From contig NZ_AP022608.1 in the NCBI RefSeq assembly GCF_010728925.1, positions 4,774,001 to 4,838,000 of the forward strand: a stretch of 64,000 nt of DNA, in the 5' to 3' direction. The notes beneath the pieces were generated by a model. That model ran no database searches and had not been told where the DNA came from. It saw nothing but the letters and a program-made list of their open reading frames with translations. Made by a program: the position numbers and the translations under genes. Source of the stretch: Mycolicibacterium gadium. GTDB taxonomy: Bacteria > Actinomycetota > Actinomycetes > Mycobacteriales > Mycobacteriaceae. This document shows, piece after piece, positions 8,260-18,006 of this stretch (the stretch's first letter is position 1; each line of letters opens with the position of its first letter).

Positions 8260-8957
8260 CGGACGACGCCGCCGTCCCGCGGGATCGGGTCCTGGGGAGC
8301 CGGCTGAGCGACGAGCGCGCTCGCCGCGTCGTGCTGGTCTCACATTGTCTGCTGAACCAGAACACCCGGTACGCCGGTGGCGCGACCCGTCGGGGCGCGG
8401 TCAGCGAACTCGTCGACGAGCTGGTCGACGCCGGTTACGGGATCCATCAGCTGTCGTGCCCGGAGCGGCTGGCCTGGGGCGGTGTGCTCAAGCGTCACAG
8501 CCTGTGGCTGTATGACTCGAAAGGCAAGTTACGGTACGCCTTCCGAGGTGTGCTGTTGCGCGCCTTCGTCTGGTGGACGCGTCTCGTGTACTCGAGCCTG
8601 GCCCGCCAGGTGGTCCGCGATGTCACCGATTACCAACGCTCGGGCGTCGAGGTCGTCGGCATCGGCGCCTCGCCGTCCTGCGGAGTACTGACGACGCTGG
8701 ACCTGCGGGCGTCGCTCGAGGTGGTGGCCGCGTGCCCCGCCGCGGCGTTGACGCGCGACGTGATGAACGAACAGGTCGTCCTGGGATGCCGCCGCCCCGG
8801 CGACGGTCTGTTCATCGATGCACTCGACCGGCGGTTGAGGCGCCGCGGCCTGACCCTACCTGCCTTCGAACACGACCTCGCCGCCGAGTTGCGTGGCCGA
8901 CGTCAGACCGTCCTGACGTCGCCGGCGCCGCGATCGCTGGGTCGGAAATCCGCGTAG
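8256..8957 (+). CDS. TudS-related (DUF523-like) putative desulfidase
   Basis: 233 residues. VSHCLLNQN near the start (C31), LSCPE (C68) and ASPSCG (C142) are the three cysteine motifs that bind a [4Fe-4S] cluster in TudS 2-thiouracil desulfidase and DUF523 relatives. A closely related actinobacterial subgroup carries the same HCLLNQN signature. GTG 8256 is chosen because it overlaps the upstream stop and removes an Ala/Arg-rich extension without family features. The C-terminus overlaps the convergent ligase gene by 55 bases. A thioamide- or thiouracil-processing role is inferred from the cysteines only. Confidence 0.75.
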   Translation: MTDDAAVPRDRVLGSRLSDERARRVVLVSHCLLNQNTRYAGGATRRGAVSELVDELVDAGYGIHQLSCPERLAWGGVLKRHSLWLYDSKGKLRYAFRGVLLRAFVWWTRLVYSSLARQVVRDVTDYQRSGVEVVGIGASPSCGVLTTLDLRASLEVVAACPAAALTRDVMNEQVVLGCRRPGDGLFIDALDRRLRRRGLTLPAFEHDLAAELRGRRQTVLTSPAPRSLGRKSA

Positions 8958-10354
8958 ACCTGTCGGAACTTACCGCTTCGAGGATGCAATTGCGGTGGCA
9001 TGTCGTCTCTTTCGATCGACACACCGATCGCGCCCTGAGCGGCCAGGTAGTCGCCGAGGTGCCGTCGCAGTACGTCCCACACCGTGGGCTCCTCCTCGGC
9101 GGCGGAGGCACAGAATCGCACTCGGAGTCTCGACGGGCCACGCTGGATGATCTGACAGGCCGCTACACCCGTGGTCTCCTCGGCGACCGTCGCGATCGCC
9201 AACGGCAGAACCCGGACGGGTTCGCGACCCTCGATCGCGAACACCAGCGTGTCATCCGTGCGGCCGATCACGTCGATCGTCGGGAACGGACTTCCACAAG
9301 AACATGTTTCGGCACTGAGTGCGATTTGGTCGCCGATCTGGTACCGAATGATGGGTTGAACGCGGTTCGCGAGGTTCGTCACCAGAGCGCCGTGTGACAG
9401 CTGTCCCGGTGATACGGGTCGGTCGTGCTCGTCGACGGGTTCCAGGATGTACCAGTCACTGTTCACGTGGAGACGCTGAGCCGGACACTCAAATGTCAAA
9501 CCGACCGCCTCGGAAGTCCCGTAGTAATTGCCCACGCGGCAGCCGAACGCCGACGCGATCCGCCGTCGTGCCTCTTGGGTCAACGTTTCGCCCGCCGCGT
9601 TGACCAACACGGGCGAGATGTGGAGCCGGCCGGCGCACTGCTCTGAGGCGAGCGCCTCCAGCGCGCTGGGGTATCCGCCGAGGACGACGGGCTGAAAGGC
9701 GTTGAGCTGGGCCACAATCTCCTTCACCGGGGCGAGCGCGGAGAAGATCTTCTGCATTCTTGCTCGCCACGGCTTGGCGCGAATGCGGCGGGCCATCATT
9801 GTGTTACCCAGGAAGTGGCCGTCGGTCACGAAGACCGCGGCGAGCCGGCCGTGGCCTCGAATCAGTGCCGACAGGACGTCCCACCGCAACAGCGCATCCG
9901 GCATTGAGCGGACATAGCCGAGCGCGTTGTAGACCGCCAGAGCGCGGTGGTCGTGCATGAGTATGGTCGGCGTTCCCGTCGAACCGGAGGTGGTGCACAC
10001 GACGTAGCGGCCGAGGTAGTCGTGGCCGATCATGGTGGGATCGGCGATGAACGCCTCGACTTCGCTGCGGTGCACCGCCGGGTCGGTCATCCACTCGTCG
10101 AAGCGGCTCATCAAGTCGGTCTTCGTGAGCGTGGGCAGTTGGGTGATATCCGTCAGTGCCTGCGGCACGTCGCGGTATCGCTCGGCGAAGTATGTCGAAT
10201 GCGTGCGCGCGTAGGCGACAAGGTCGCGCAATCGCTGCTGTTGGCGCCGCGCGATGTCGGCTCGTCCCTGCCGGCCGGCCCGGTAGGTCTGCCAGCCCGC
10301 AGAAAGATGTAGCGGGATGGCGTCAATTGTTCTGTGCACGGTGATCTTTGCCAT
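8903..10354 (-). CDS. PaaK-like adenylate-forming ligase
   Basis: About 483 residues, from ATG 10354 (a second ATG lies at 10357). The AMP-binding loop TTSGSTGTP, the YYGTSEAVG motif and the conserved ALVTNLANRVQPIIRYQIGD segment match the phenylacetate-CoA ligase/CapK branch of ANL enzymes. A CSCG motif (Cys pair) occurs before the C-terminal domain, as in many PaaK relatives. It should activate a carboxylic acid as the adenylate; the acyl substrate and acceptor are unknown. The start overlaps the end of the upstream metal-ATPase gene by 32 bases. Confidence 0.82.
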   Translation of the reverse strand: MAKITVHRTIDAIPLHLSAGWQTYRAGRQGRADIARRQQQRLRDLVAYARTHSTYFAERYRDVPQALTDITQLPTLTKTDLMSRFDEWMTDPAVHRSEVEAFIADPTMIGHDYLGRYVVCTTSGSTGTPTILMHDHRALAVYNALGYVRSMPDALLRWDVLSALIRGHGRLAAVFVTDGHFLGNTMMARRIRAKPWRARMQKIFSALAPVKEIVAQLNAFQPVVLGGYPSALEALASEQCAGRLHISPVLVNAAGETLTQEARRRIASAFGCRVGNYYGTSEAVGLTFECPAQRLHVNSDWYILEPVDEHDRPVSPGQLSHGALVTNLANRVQPIIRYQIGDQIALSAETCSCGSPFPTIDVIGRTDDTLVFAIEGREPVRVLPLAIATVAEETTGVAACQIIQRGPSRLRVRFCASAAEEEPTVWDVLRRHLGDYLAAQGAIGVSIERDDMPPQLHPRSGKFRQVYADFRPSDRGAGDVRTV

Positions 10355-12691
10355 CATGGGTGTCAAGACCGGTCGCCGACGCGTCGTCTGCGAGGGTGAA
10401 GTAGTTCTCCTCCTCTTGCAGGAAGTGCAGTCGCAACACCGCGTGCAGCCCGTACAGACACGCGAGTAGGTCATCGACTTGGTCGGGTGGGATGCCGTTG
10501 CTGGCTCGGGCGAGTTCGACGTGGGCCGCGATGCGGTCGGACAAACGGCGGATTTCGGCGTGCGTCCTGCTCATGGTGGCCGTCGCTTCACCGCTTCCGA
10601 GCGGACGGGCCAGCGCCGGGTACAGCCCAGACTCCTCGGCCTGCTCGTGCGGCAGGATCCGCTCCTCGAGAAAGGTGTTCGCGCGGATCACCGATTCCAG
10701 TGCGCCCCGGTCGGCGCCGGTGACCAAGCGGTCGGCTGCGTCGCGCAGGAGATCGACGGTGTCGCGTAGTTCATCGTGCTCGGTTGCGAAGCGCCGCAAC
10801 ATGTTCTCCGTTTCGGCTGGCAGATCCACCTCGACCTCGGGGTTGCCGCGCAGGGCGCGAAGCGCGTTGAGGATGACGGCCACATCGATGCCCTCCTGCA
10901 GTAGCGCGCCGGCGGCGGGAGGTAGCCAGCCCAGGGCCGCGATCACCATGGCCGCCAATGACAGTGCCATGCCGACCACCGCGCTCTGCACGGCGATTCG
11001 CCGTGACCACCTGGCAATGTCCATCGCATCGGCGAGGCGGTCCAGGCGATCCGTCGTCAACACGATGTCGGCGGCTTCCGAGGACGCGGTCGCGCCGCGC
11101 GCCCCCATCGCGACGCCCACCGTCGCCGCTGCGAGCGCGGGCGCGTCGTTGACGCCGTCGCCCACCATCACGGTCCCGGCCCGCTGTTTCTCCGCTCGGA
11201 CCGCGGCCACCTTGTCTTCCGGGGTCTGCTGGGCGTAGACCTCGTCGAGTCCAGCACAGTGGCGACTTCGCGGGCGGGTTCTGCGCGGTCGCCGGTCAAC
11301 ATGACCAGCCGGTTGAGGCCAGCCGCTCGCAACCGGCGAACCGTGCGAGGGGCGTCTCGACGCAACGGATCTCGCAATAGCACGGCACCGGCCAGGTCCT
11401 GATCCACGCGCACCCACGCGACCGCGGCGGAATCCAGGCGTGCGCGGTTTACCGCGGCGCGCGCCCAATCCGCTTCGCCGCCGTCGCTGGTCAGCTTCCC
11501 GACTTCAATGTGGCGACCGTCGACAGTGCCGGTGACACCGCGGCCGGCCTGCTCGCCGACTTCAGTGGGCAGTGACGGTTGCAGGCCACGGGCCAACGCT
11601 TCGGTGACGATCGCCTCGGCGAGCACGTGCGGCGACATCTGGTCCACGGACGCCGCCCACCGCAGGACCTCTGCGGCGTCTCGGCCCGGCGCGGTGAGCA
11701 CACCCACAACCATCGGGCGGCCCATCGTCAGCGTCCCGGTTTTGTCCATCACCAAGGTCGTCGCACTTCCCAGAGACTCCAGCGCGCCGCCGCTGCGGAT
11801 CACCACGCCGTGGCGTGACGCGCGCGACAGGCCGGACACGATCGCCACCGGTGCCGCGAGTAGCAGCGGGCAGGGCGTGGCCACCACCAAGACGGCGATA
11901 GCTCGTACCGCTGATCCGGTCGCGAGCCAGGCCCCACCGGCGATGACGAGCGTCAACGGCAGGAACCAGGCCGCGTAGCGGTCGGCCAGCCGGACGATCG
12001 GCGCAGTCTCCGCACCCGCGGCCTCAGCCAGCCGCACGATGCCGGCGTAGGTGCTGTCCTTGGCGATGGCGGTGGCACGAAGCTCGAATGGGCCGCCGGC
12101 GTTCACCACGCCGCTGCGGACCGGTTCACCGGCACGCCGCTCCACCTGCTCGGACTCACCGGTCAGTACGGATTCGTCCAACACGGCCAACGCGTCGGCG
12201 ACGCGTCCGTCGACCGGCACGGTCTCGCCCGGGCCGACGATCAACAGGTCGTCGACCACGACGTCGGCGATCGGAACGACCCGGACCTCCGTACCGAATC
12301 GCCGGCGAGCGAATCGCGGCGCATGTTCGAGCAAGGCGCGCAGGTCGTGAGTGGCTCGACGCTCGGCGGCCGCTTCGAGAGCGCGCCCACCGGCGAGCAT
12401 CACCGCGATCAGGGCGCCGGCCAGATACTCGCTGACGAGCAGAGTGCCGACCAGCGCCAGCACCGCGATGACGTCGACGCCGAGGCGTCCCTGGCGCAAC
12501 GTCGAGATCACCCACCACAGAGCAGGTACCAGTGCGACCGCCGTCCCGACGATCCAGCAGACATCGGCCGCCTCGCGCAGACCGATCAGCCAGAGGATGC
12601 CGCCGACGGCCAACGCGCAGACGGTCACCACCACCAGGACGGGCTCGCGCAGCGATCGCCAGCGTGCGTCGACCACACGTGTCTGCTCCAC
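10323..12691 (-). pseudogene. P1B-5-type metal ATPase with C-terminal hemerythrin domain, frameshifted
   Basis: Two frames make one protein. The first (to about 11252) has membrane helices, the actuator loop with TGES, the membrane motif ATPCPLL, phosphorylation site DKTGTLT and MLTGDRA. The second resumes with GLDEVYAQQTPEDK and GDGVNDAP, then two helices and a hemerythrin domain (EHDEL, LPHEQAEES, THAEI, LHAVLRLHFLQEEE). One G is missing near 11250-11252, where CTGGACTC would read CTGGGACTC; restoring it gives a 789-residue protein from GTG 12691. TPC plus hemerythrin is the mark of P1B-5 (Ni/Fe-type) ATPases. It could be a true pseudogene or a sequencing error. A longer start at 12832 would run into the dnaK control region. 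Confidence 0.85.
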
Positions 12692-12798
12692 ACCGGGAAC
12701 TGTCCTCGCGTCGACGTCGACGGGGTAGCGGCTTGGGCCACTTTCCGCTCGGTGAAGGTCCTCGACGGACAGGGCGAAAGGCCCTACCAGCCGTCGCG

Positions 12799-12824
12799 GG
12801 AACAAACTCGGACATCCTCCCGTT
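12799..12824 (+). promoter_or_regulatory. SigH-like promoter upstream of dnaK
   Basis: GGAACA (12799-12804) and CGTT (12821-12824) are 16 bases apart, matching the mycobacterial SigH (oxidative/heat stress) consensus. The same boxes with the same spacing lie upstream of clpB. In M. tuberculosis dnaK and clpB are SigH-responsive (recalled). Sequence match only. Confidence 0.6.
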
Positions 12825-12837
12825 GGACCCATCGACA

Positions 12838-12858
12838 GTTGAGCGTGCTTGACTCAAG
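12838..12858 (+). promoter_or_regulatory. HAIR operator 1 (HspR site) at dnaK
   Basis: GTTGAGC, seven bases, then ACTCAAG. The consensus is CTTGAGT-N7-ACTCAAG; the right half is perfect and the left has five of seven. It overlaps the -35 of the putative housekeeping promoter, so HspR bound here would block the polymerase. Confidence 0.85.
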
Positions 12859-12877
12859 TCTGGGTTGACAAGATAAG
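12849..12877 (+). promoter_or_regulatory. Putative SigA-type promoter of the dnaK operon
   Basis: TTGACT (12849-12854) and GATAAG (12872-12877) are separated by 17 bases. The -35 lies inside HAIR operator 1 and HAIR operator 2 starts 16 bases after the -10, an arrangement that fits repression by HspR. Predicted from boxes only. Confidence 0.55.
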
Positions 12878-12892
12878 GTTGGCCGGAGCAGT

Positions 12893-12913
12893 CTTGAGTG
12901 CGGTGCACTCAGA
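12893..12913 (+). promoter_or_regulatory. HAIR operator 2 (HspR site) at dnaK
   Basis: CTTGAGT, seven bases, then ACTCAGA. The left half is perfect and the right has five of seven consensus bases. It lies 55 bases downstream of operator 1 and 33 bases before the dnaK start, so two HspR dimers could flank the transcription start. Confidence 0.85.
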
Positions 12914-12945
12914 CCCAAAGATTGACTAATTCAGGAGGAACAACC

Positions 12946-14811
12946 ATGGCTCGTGCGGTCGGAATCGACCTCGGGACCACCAACTCCGTCGTCGCGGTAC
13001 TGGAGGGTGGCGACCCCGTCGTCGTAGCCAACTCCGAAGGCTCCCGCACCACGCCGTCCGTCGTTGCGTTCGCTCGCAACGGCGAGGTGCTGGTCGGTCA
13101 GCCCGCCAAGAACCAAGCGGTGACCAACGTCGACCGGACCATCCGTTCGGTCAAGCGTGAAATGGGCACCGACTGGTCCGTCGAGATCGACGGCAAGAAA
13201 TACACCCCCCAGGAGATCAGCGCTCGCGTGCTGATGAAGCTCAAGCGTGACGCCGAGAGCTATCTGGGCGAGGACATCACCGATGCGGTGATCACCGTGC
13301 CCGCGTACTTCAACGACGCCCAGCGCCAAGCCACCAAGGAGTCCGGCCAGATCGCGGGCCTCAACGTGCTGCGTATCGTCAATGAGCCGACCGCCGCGGC
13401 GCTGGCCTATGGGCTGGACAAGGGCGAGAAGGAACAGACCATTCTGGTCTTCGACCTCGGTGGCGGCACCTTCGACGTGTCACTGCTGGAGATCGGCGAG
13501 GGTGTGGTCGAGGTCCGTGCCACCTCCGGCGACAACCACCTCGGTGGTGACGACTGGGACGACCGGATCGTCGAATGGCTCGTCGACAAGTTCAAGGGCA
13601 CGTCGGGCATCGATCTGACGAAGGACAAGATGGCCATGCAGCGGCTGCGTGAAGCCGCCGAGAAGGCCAAGATCGAGCTCTCGAGTTCGCAGAGCACCTC
13701 GATCAACCTGCCGTACATAACCGTGGACTCGGACAAGAACCCGCTGTTCCTCGACGAGCAGCTGACGCGTTCGGAGTTCCAGCGGATCACACAGGATCTG
13801 CTGGATCGCACCCGCAAGCCGTTCCAGTCGGTGATCGCCGACGCCGGCATCTCGGTGGCCGACATCGACCACGTGGTTCTGGTCGGCGGCTCCACCCGTA
13901 TGCCCGCGGTGTCCGAGCTGGTCAAGGAAATGACCGGCGGCAAGGAGCCCAACAAGGGTGTCAACCCGGACGAGGTTGTCGCCGTTGGCGCTGCGCTGCA
14001 GGCCGGCGTGCTCAAGGGTGAGGTGAAAGACGTTCTGCTGCTTGACGTCACGCCGCTGTCCCTCGGTATCGAAACCAAGGGCGGCGTGATGACCAAGCTG
14101 ATCGAGCGCAACACCACCATCCCGACCAAGCGGTCGGAGACCTTCACCACGGCCGACGACAATCAGCCGTCGGTGCAGATCCAGGTCTTCCAGGGTGAGC
14201 GCGAAATCGCCGCGCACAACAAGCTGCTCGGCAGCTTCGAGCTGACCGGCATCCCGCCGGCCCCGCGCGGTGTGCCCCAGATCGAGGTCACGTTCGACAT
14301 CGACGCCAACGGCATCGTGCACGTGACCGCCAAGGACAAGGGCACCGGCAAGGAGAACACGATCCGAATCCAGGAGGGCTCCGGCCTTTCCAAGGACGAG
14401 ATCGACCAGATGATCAAGGACGCCGAGGCGCATGCCGAGGAGGACCGTAAGCGTCGCGAGGAGGCCGACGTCCGCAACCAGGCGGAGTCGCTGGTCTACC
14501 AGACGGAGAAGATCGTCAAGGAACAGCGCGAAGCCGAAGGCGGATCGAAGATCCCTGCGGAGACGCTGGACAAGGTCGATTCCGCGGTCGCCGAAGCCAA
14601 GTCGACGCTCGAGGGCAGCGACATCGCGGCCATCAAGGCGGCGATGGAAAAGCTCGGCGTCGAGGCCCAGGGTCTGGGTCAGGCGCTCTACGAGGCCACC
14701 CAGGCCGAGCAGGCCTCGGGTCCCGGCGGCGGCGAGTCGGCGGCCGGACCGGCCGACGACAACGTCGTGGACGCCGAGGTGGTCGATGAGGATGACCAGG
14801 AGCGCAAGTGA
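12946..14811 (+). CDS. dnaK: Hsp70 chaperone DnaK
   Basis: 621 residues, the normal size for mycobacterial DnaK (about 625). ATPase motifs [31 protein letters not shown] and [10 protein letters not shown] are intact, the interdomain linker reads [17 protein letters not shown], and an acidic disordered tail follows the lid. It folds nascent and stressed proteins with DnaJ1 and GrpE, and acts as HspR's co-repressor in actinomycetes. ATG 12946 follows a strong AGGAGGA site; an in-frame extension to 12898 would start inside HAIR 2 and is rejected. First gene of dnaK-grpE-dnaJ1-hspR. Confidence 0.99.
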   Translation: MARAVGIDLGTTNSVVAVLEGGDPVVVANSEGSRTTPSVVAFARNGEVLVGQPAKNQAVTNVDRTIRSVKREMGTDWSVEIDGKKYTPQEISARVLMKLKRDAESYLGEDITDAVITVPAYFNDAQRQATKESGQIAGLNVLRIVNEPTAAALAYGLDKGEKEQTILVFDLGGGTFDVSLLEIGEGVVEVRATSGDNHLGGDDWDDRIVEWLVDKFKGTSGIDLTKDKMAMQRLREAAEKAKIELSSSQSTSINLPYITVDSDKNPLFLDEQLTRSEFQRITQDLLDRTRKPFQSVIADAGISVADIDHVVLVGGSTRMPAVSELVKEMTGGKEPNKGVNPDEVVAVGAALQAGVLKGEVKDVLLLDVTPLSLGIETKGGVMTKLIERNTTIPTKRSETFTTADDNQPSVQIQVFQGEREIAAHNKLLGSFELTGIPPAPRGVPQIEVTFDIDANGIVHVTAKDKGTGKENTIRIQEGSGLSKDEIDQMIKDAEAHAEEDRKRREEADVRNQAESLVYQTEKIVKEQREAEGGSKIPAETLDKVDSAVAEAKSTLEGSDIAAIKAAMEKLGVEAQGLGQALYEATQAEQASGPGGGESAAGPADDNVVDAEVVDEDDQERK

Positions 14812-15422
14812 GCCAGAACGATTCGCACGAGCCGGTGACAGTCACCGACAAGCGGCGCATCGATCCTGACACCGGCGAAATCCGTGAACAATCCTCCGGC
14901 CCGGCCCCAGGTGGGCCGGCGCCGGGGGAGTTCGCGGGCGAGAGCCCCGAGGAGGCTGGAAAAGCCGCCGAACTGCTCAGTGATCTGCAACGGGTGCAGG
15001 CCGACTTCGCCAATTATCGCAAGCGCGCCCTCCGCGACCAGCAGCTCACGGCAGACCGGGCCAAGGCGTCAGTGATCACCCAACTGTTGCCCGTACTCGA
15101 TGATCTCGACCGCGCCCGCAACCACGGGGACCTGGAGTCCGGTCCGCTGAAGTCGGTCGCCGACAAGCTCGCGACCGCCCTTGAGGGACTTGGTCTATCG
15201 GGTTTCGGTGACGAAGGCGACGATTTCGACCCCGCCCTGCACGAGGCCGTGCAGCACGAGGGCGACGGCACCCACCCAGTAGTGGGAACCGTCATGCGTC
15301 GCGGATACAAGGTCGGCGACCTTGTCGTGCGACACGCCCTGGTGGGCGTCGTCGACACCGTGCCCGATGCCGATAACCCCAACCTCGTCTCGCCAGAGGC
15401 CCCAGAATCAGACGACAACTAG
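14808..15422 (+). CDS. grpE: Nucleotide exchange factor GrpE
   Basis: 204 residues. An acidic, Pro/Gly-rich N-terminus (1-50) precedes the long dimerising helix ([15 protein letters not shown] near 65) and the beta-domain that contacts DnaK's nucleotide-binding domain ([12 protein letters not shown] at the end). GrpE releases ADP from DnaK. GTG 14808 overlaps the dnaK stop (GTGA), coupling translation so chaperone and exchange factor are made together. Confidence 0.97.
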   Translation: MSQNDSHEPVTVTDKRRIDPDTGEIREQSSGPAPGGPAPGEFAGESPEEAGKAAELLSDLQRVQADFANYRKRALRDQQLTADRAKASVITQLLPVLDDLDRARNHGDLESGPLKSVADKLATALEGLGLSGFGDEGDDFDPALHEAVQHEGDGTHPVVGTVMRRGYKVGDLVVRHALVGVVDTVPDADNPNLVSPEAPESDDN

Positions 15423-15445
15423 ACACCGTAAGGAGGTGACGCGTT

Positions 15446-16627
15446 ATGGCCCAGCGTGAATGGGTCGAAAAGGACTTCTACAAGGAGCTCGGCGTCGCCT
15501 CCGATGCCAGCGAACAGGAGATCAAGCGGGCGGCCCGAAAGCTGCTCGCGGAGAACCATCCCGACCGCAACCCCGGAAACCAGGCGGCCGAAGACCGGTA
15601 CAAAGCCGTGTCGGAAGCCAAGGAAGTGCTCTCGGATCCGGCCAAGCGCAAGGAATACGACGAAACGCGAAGGCTTTTCGCGAACGGCGGGTTCGGTCGT
15701 GGTCGTTTCGGCGGCGGAGGCGGCGGGAATTTCGGCGGTTTCAGTTCCGACGGCGGCGAGTTCAATCTGAACGATCTGTTCGATGCGGCCGGCCAGACCG
15801 GCGGAGCCAACATCGGCGATCTGTTCGGCGGATTGTTCGGGCGTGGAGCGCAACAGCCGAGGGCCAGTCGGCCACGGCGCGGCAATGACCTCGAGACCGA
15901 GACGGAGTTGTCGTTCCTGGAGGCCACCAAGGGCGTGATGATGCCGTTGCGGCTCACCAGCCCCGCACCGTGCACGAACTGCCACGGCAGTGGCGCACGG
16001 CCGGGCACCAGCCCGAAGGTGTGTCCCAGCTGCAATGGATCCGGTGTCATCAACCGCAACCAGGGCGCGTTCGGGTTCTCCGAGCCGTGCACTGAATGCC
16101 GGGGCAGCGGTTCGATCATCGAGCACCCGTGCGACGAATGTAAGGGCACCGGCGTGAGCACGAGGACACGCACGATCAACGTGCGGATCCCGCCGGGTGT
16201 CGAGGACGGCCAGCGCATCAGGCTGGCAGGCCAGGGTGAAGCCGGGCTGCGTGGCGCACCGTCAGGCGACCTGTATGTGACCGTACACGTCAAGCCGGAC
16301 AAGGTCTTCGGCCGCAACGGCGACGACCTCACGGTGAGCGTGCCGGTCAGCTTCCACGAGTTGGCCCTCGGGACAACGCTTTCGGTGCCCACGCTGGAAG
16401 GAAAGGTCGGTGTGCGGGTGCCGAAGGGTACCTCCGACGGCCGGATCCTGCGGGTCCGTGGCCGAGGCGTGCCGAAACGTTCCGGCGGACATGGCGATCT
16501 GCTCGTCACCGTCAAGGTGGCGGTGCCGCCGGACGTCGAGGGTGAGGCCGCCGAAGCGTTGGAGGCCTACGCGAAAGCCGAGCGGGCCAGCGGTTTCGAC
16601 CCGAGAGCGAACTGGGCCGGTGCATGA
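15446..16627 (+). CDS. dnaJ1: Co-chaperone DnaJ1
   Basis: 393 residues, a full type I Hsp40. The J-domain has the HPD motif at 38-40. A Gly/Phe-rich region spans about 85-150. The zinc region (about 176-236) has all four CxxCxGxG repeats: CTNCHGSG, CPSCNGSG, CTECRGSG, CDECKGTG. Two C-terminal substrate-binding domains follow. It delivers substrates to DnaK and stimulates ATP hydrolysis. AAGGAGGTGA lies just before ATG 15446. Position before hspR identifies it as dnaJ1 rather than the second mycobacterial paralogue dnaJ2. Confidence 0.97.
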   Translation: MAQREWVEKDFYKELGVASDASEQEIKRAARKLLAENHPDRNPGNQAAEDRYKAVSEAKEVLSDPAKRKEYDETRRLFANGGFGRGRFGGGGGGNFGGFSSDGGEFNLNDLFDAAGQTGGANIGDLFGGLFGRGAQQPRASRPRRGNDLETETELSFLEATKGVMMPLRLTSPAPCTNCHGSGARPGTSPKVCPSCNGSGVINRNQGAFGFSEPCTECRGSGSIIEHPCDECKGTGVSTRTRTINVRIPPGVEDGQRIRLAGQGEAGLRGAPSGDLYVTVHVKPDKVFGRNGDDLTVSVPVSFHELALGTTLSVPTLEGKVGVRVPKGTSDGRILRVRGRGVPKRSGGHGDLLVTVKVAVPPDVEGEAAEALEAYAKAERASGFDPRANWAGA

Positions 16628-16992
16628 TGCCCAAGCGAGCCAATGACGAAGCGCGGACCTTTCTGATTTCGGTCGCCGCGGAGTTGGCCGGTATGCACGC
16701 GCAGACACTGCGCACGTACGACCGGCTCGGGCTGGTCAGCCCGCAGCGGACGTCCGGTGGTGGCCGGCGCTACTCGCAGCACGACGTCGATCTGCTCCGT
16801 GAGGTGCAGCGGCTGTCGCAGGACGAGGGCGTCAACCTCGCGGGTATCAAGCGGATCATCGAGTTGACCAATCAGGTCGAGGCGCTGCAGAGCCGCCTGC
16901 AGGAGATGGCGCGCGAGATCGAGGAACTGCGTTCACAACCCAGGTCCAAGAGCACAGCGCTGGTGGTCTGGCAGCCGCGCAACAAACGCTAG
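16624..16992 (+). CDS. hspR: Heat-shock repressor HspR (MerR family)
   Basis: 122 residues. The winged helix-turn-helix reads FLISVAAELAGMHAQTLRTYDRLGL followed by the wing GGGRRYSQHDV (within about 12-55); a coiled coil follows (VEALQSRLQEMAREIEEL), ending in the hydrophobic-basic tail LVVWQPRNKR typical of HspR. It represses its own operon and clpB by binding HAIR sites with DnaK as co-repressor. The ATGATG start overlaps the dnaJ1 stop by four bases, and its stop overlaps the convergent epimerase stop. Confidence 0.97.
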   Translation: MMPKRANDEARTFLISVAAELAGMHAQTLRTYDRLGLVSPQRTSGGGRRYSQHDVDLLREVQRLSQDEGVNLAGIKRIIELTNQVEALQSRLQEMAREIEELRSQPRSKSTALVVWQPRNKR

Positions 16993-17891
16993 GTCACCGT
17001 GATCGAAAAGCGTGCCGTGGAAGGCTGTCCGGGCATCGCGCTGCGGTAGTCTCCGCGGCGCAGCGCGTCGGTCGGTGCGGCCATCGGCTCGATGGCGATG
17101 AGACCGTCCGTACCGGGGGCGAACAATTGTGCCGCCGGGTAACCGGTCTCGAACACGACGTCGACACGATGGTCGCCACCGGCCAGTGAGAACACCGCAC
17201 CCTCGGGTACTTGGTCGAAGCCATCGTCGTACGTCACGGACTGCAAGGACTGGGTGCCGCCCTCCCAGTCGTCGTGCTCTCCGGTCGGAATGCCGCGCTC
17301 GTCCACCGGCAGATGCCGCATTGTCGGTGTCGTGAGCTGGCATTCGTCGCGCGGCACTCCGGGAATCGTGAAATACGGGTGATACCCGAAGCACAGTGGG
17401 ACCGGGGCCGACGCCGTCGGCGTCACAGTGGTCTCGATCGTGAGCGTGCGGCCGGCCAGCACGACGTGTTGCGTGAGCACGTGGGGAAAGGGGAACGCCG
17501 CGAGCAACTCCGGCATCGCCCCGAAATCGACGGTTGCGGTCAGCGTGTTCTCCGACTGTGCGGTGACCTGCCAGCCCGGATAGGCGGCGAGTACGCCGTG
17601 GATGGGCAGACCGTGTTCGTCGGCGCGGACGCCGCCCTGACCGGGAGTCAGGGAGACGGCGGCGCCGTTACTCTGATAGTCGCTGGCGCTCAACCGATTC
17701 GCCCACGGATACAGGATCGGGATGCCCATCGTCTTACCTGCGGTCACATACGCGTCCAGCCCGCGGCGCTGGCCGAGAAACTCCTCATCGCCGTCGGCGA
17801 GCGACGTCCCGATCATGCCTGCGGTCGGCACGAAGGTGGCCGTCATCGATGACGACGGGTCTGTCAGCGTGACGGGCTCGAGGTCGGCCAT
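16989..17891 (-). CDS. Aldose 1-epimerase family protein
   Basis: 300 residues of the galactose-mutarotase beta-sandwich fold. Motifs PILYPWANRL (70s), LPIHGVLA (histidine near 98) and CFGYHPYF (histidine near 170) correspond to substrate-binding and catalytic histidines, and IAIEPMAAPTDAL near 280 has the catalytic-type glutamate. It would interconvert alpha and beta anomers of free sugars. Monocistronic, convergent with hspR. Sugar specificity is not readable, so no gene symbol is given. Confidence 0.88.
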   Translation of the reverse strand: MADLEPVTLTDPSSSMTATFVPTAGMIGTSLADGDEEFLGQRRGLDAYVTAGKTMGIPILYPWANRLSASDYQSNGAAVSLTPGQGGVRADEHGLPIHGVLAAYPGWQVTAQSENTLTATVDFGAMPELLAAFPFPHVLTQHVVLAGRTLTIETTVTPTASAPVPLCFGYHPYFTIPGVPRDECQLTTPTMRHLPVDERGIPTGEHDDWEGGTQSLQSVTYDDGFDQVPEGAVFSLAGGDHRVDVVFETGYPAAQLFAPGTDGLIAIEPMAAPTDALRRGDYRSAMPGQPSTARFSITVT

Positions 17892-18006
17892 GGCTCATGA
17901 TCCTGCCACGGCTTAGCATCGCAGACGGTCACCGCGAGTGTGAACTCACTGCGAAAATCGGAGCTTGAAGTCGCAATGGTTTCACATTCGAGAGCAGACA
18001 ACCGGT

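Noticed and set aside
12692..12832. N-terminal extension of the metal ATPase to ATG 12832
   Set aside because: It would overlap the stress promoter of dnaK, and the added residues have no family match.
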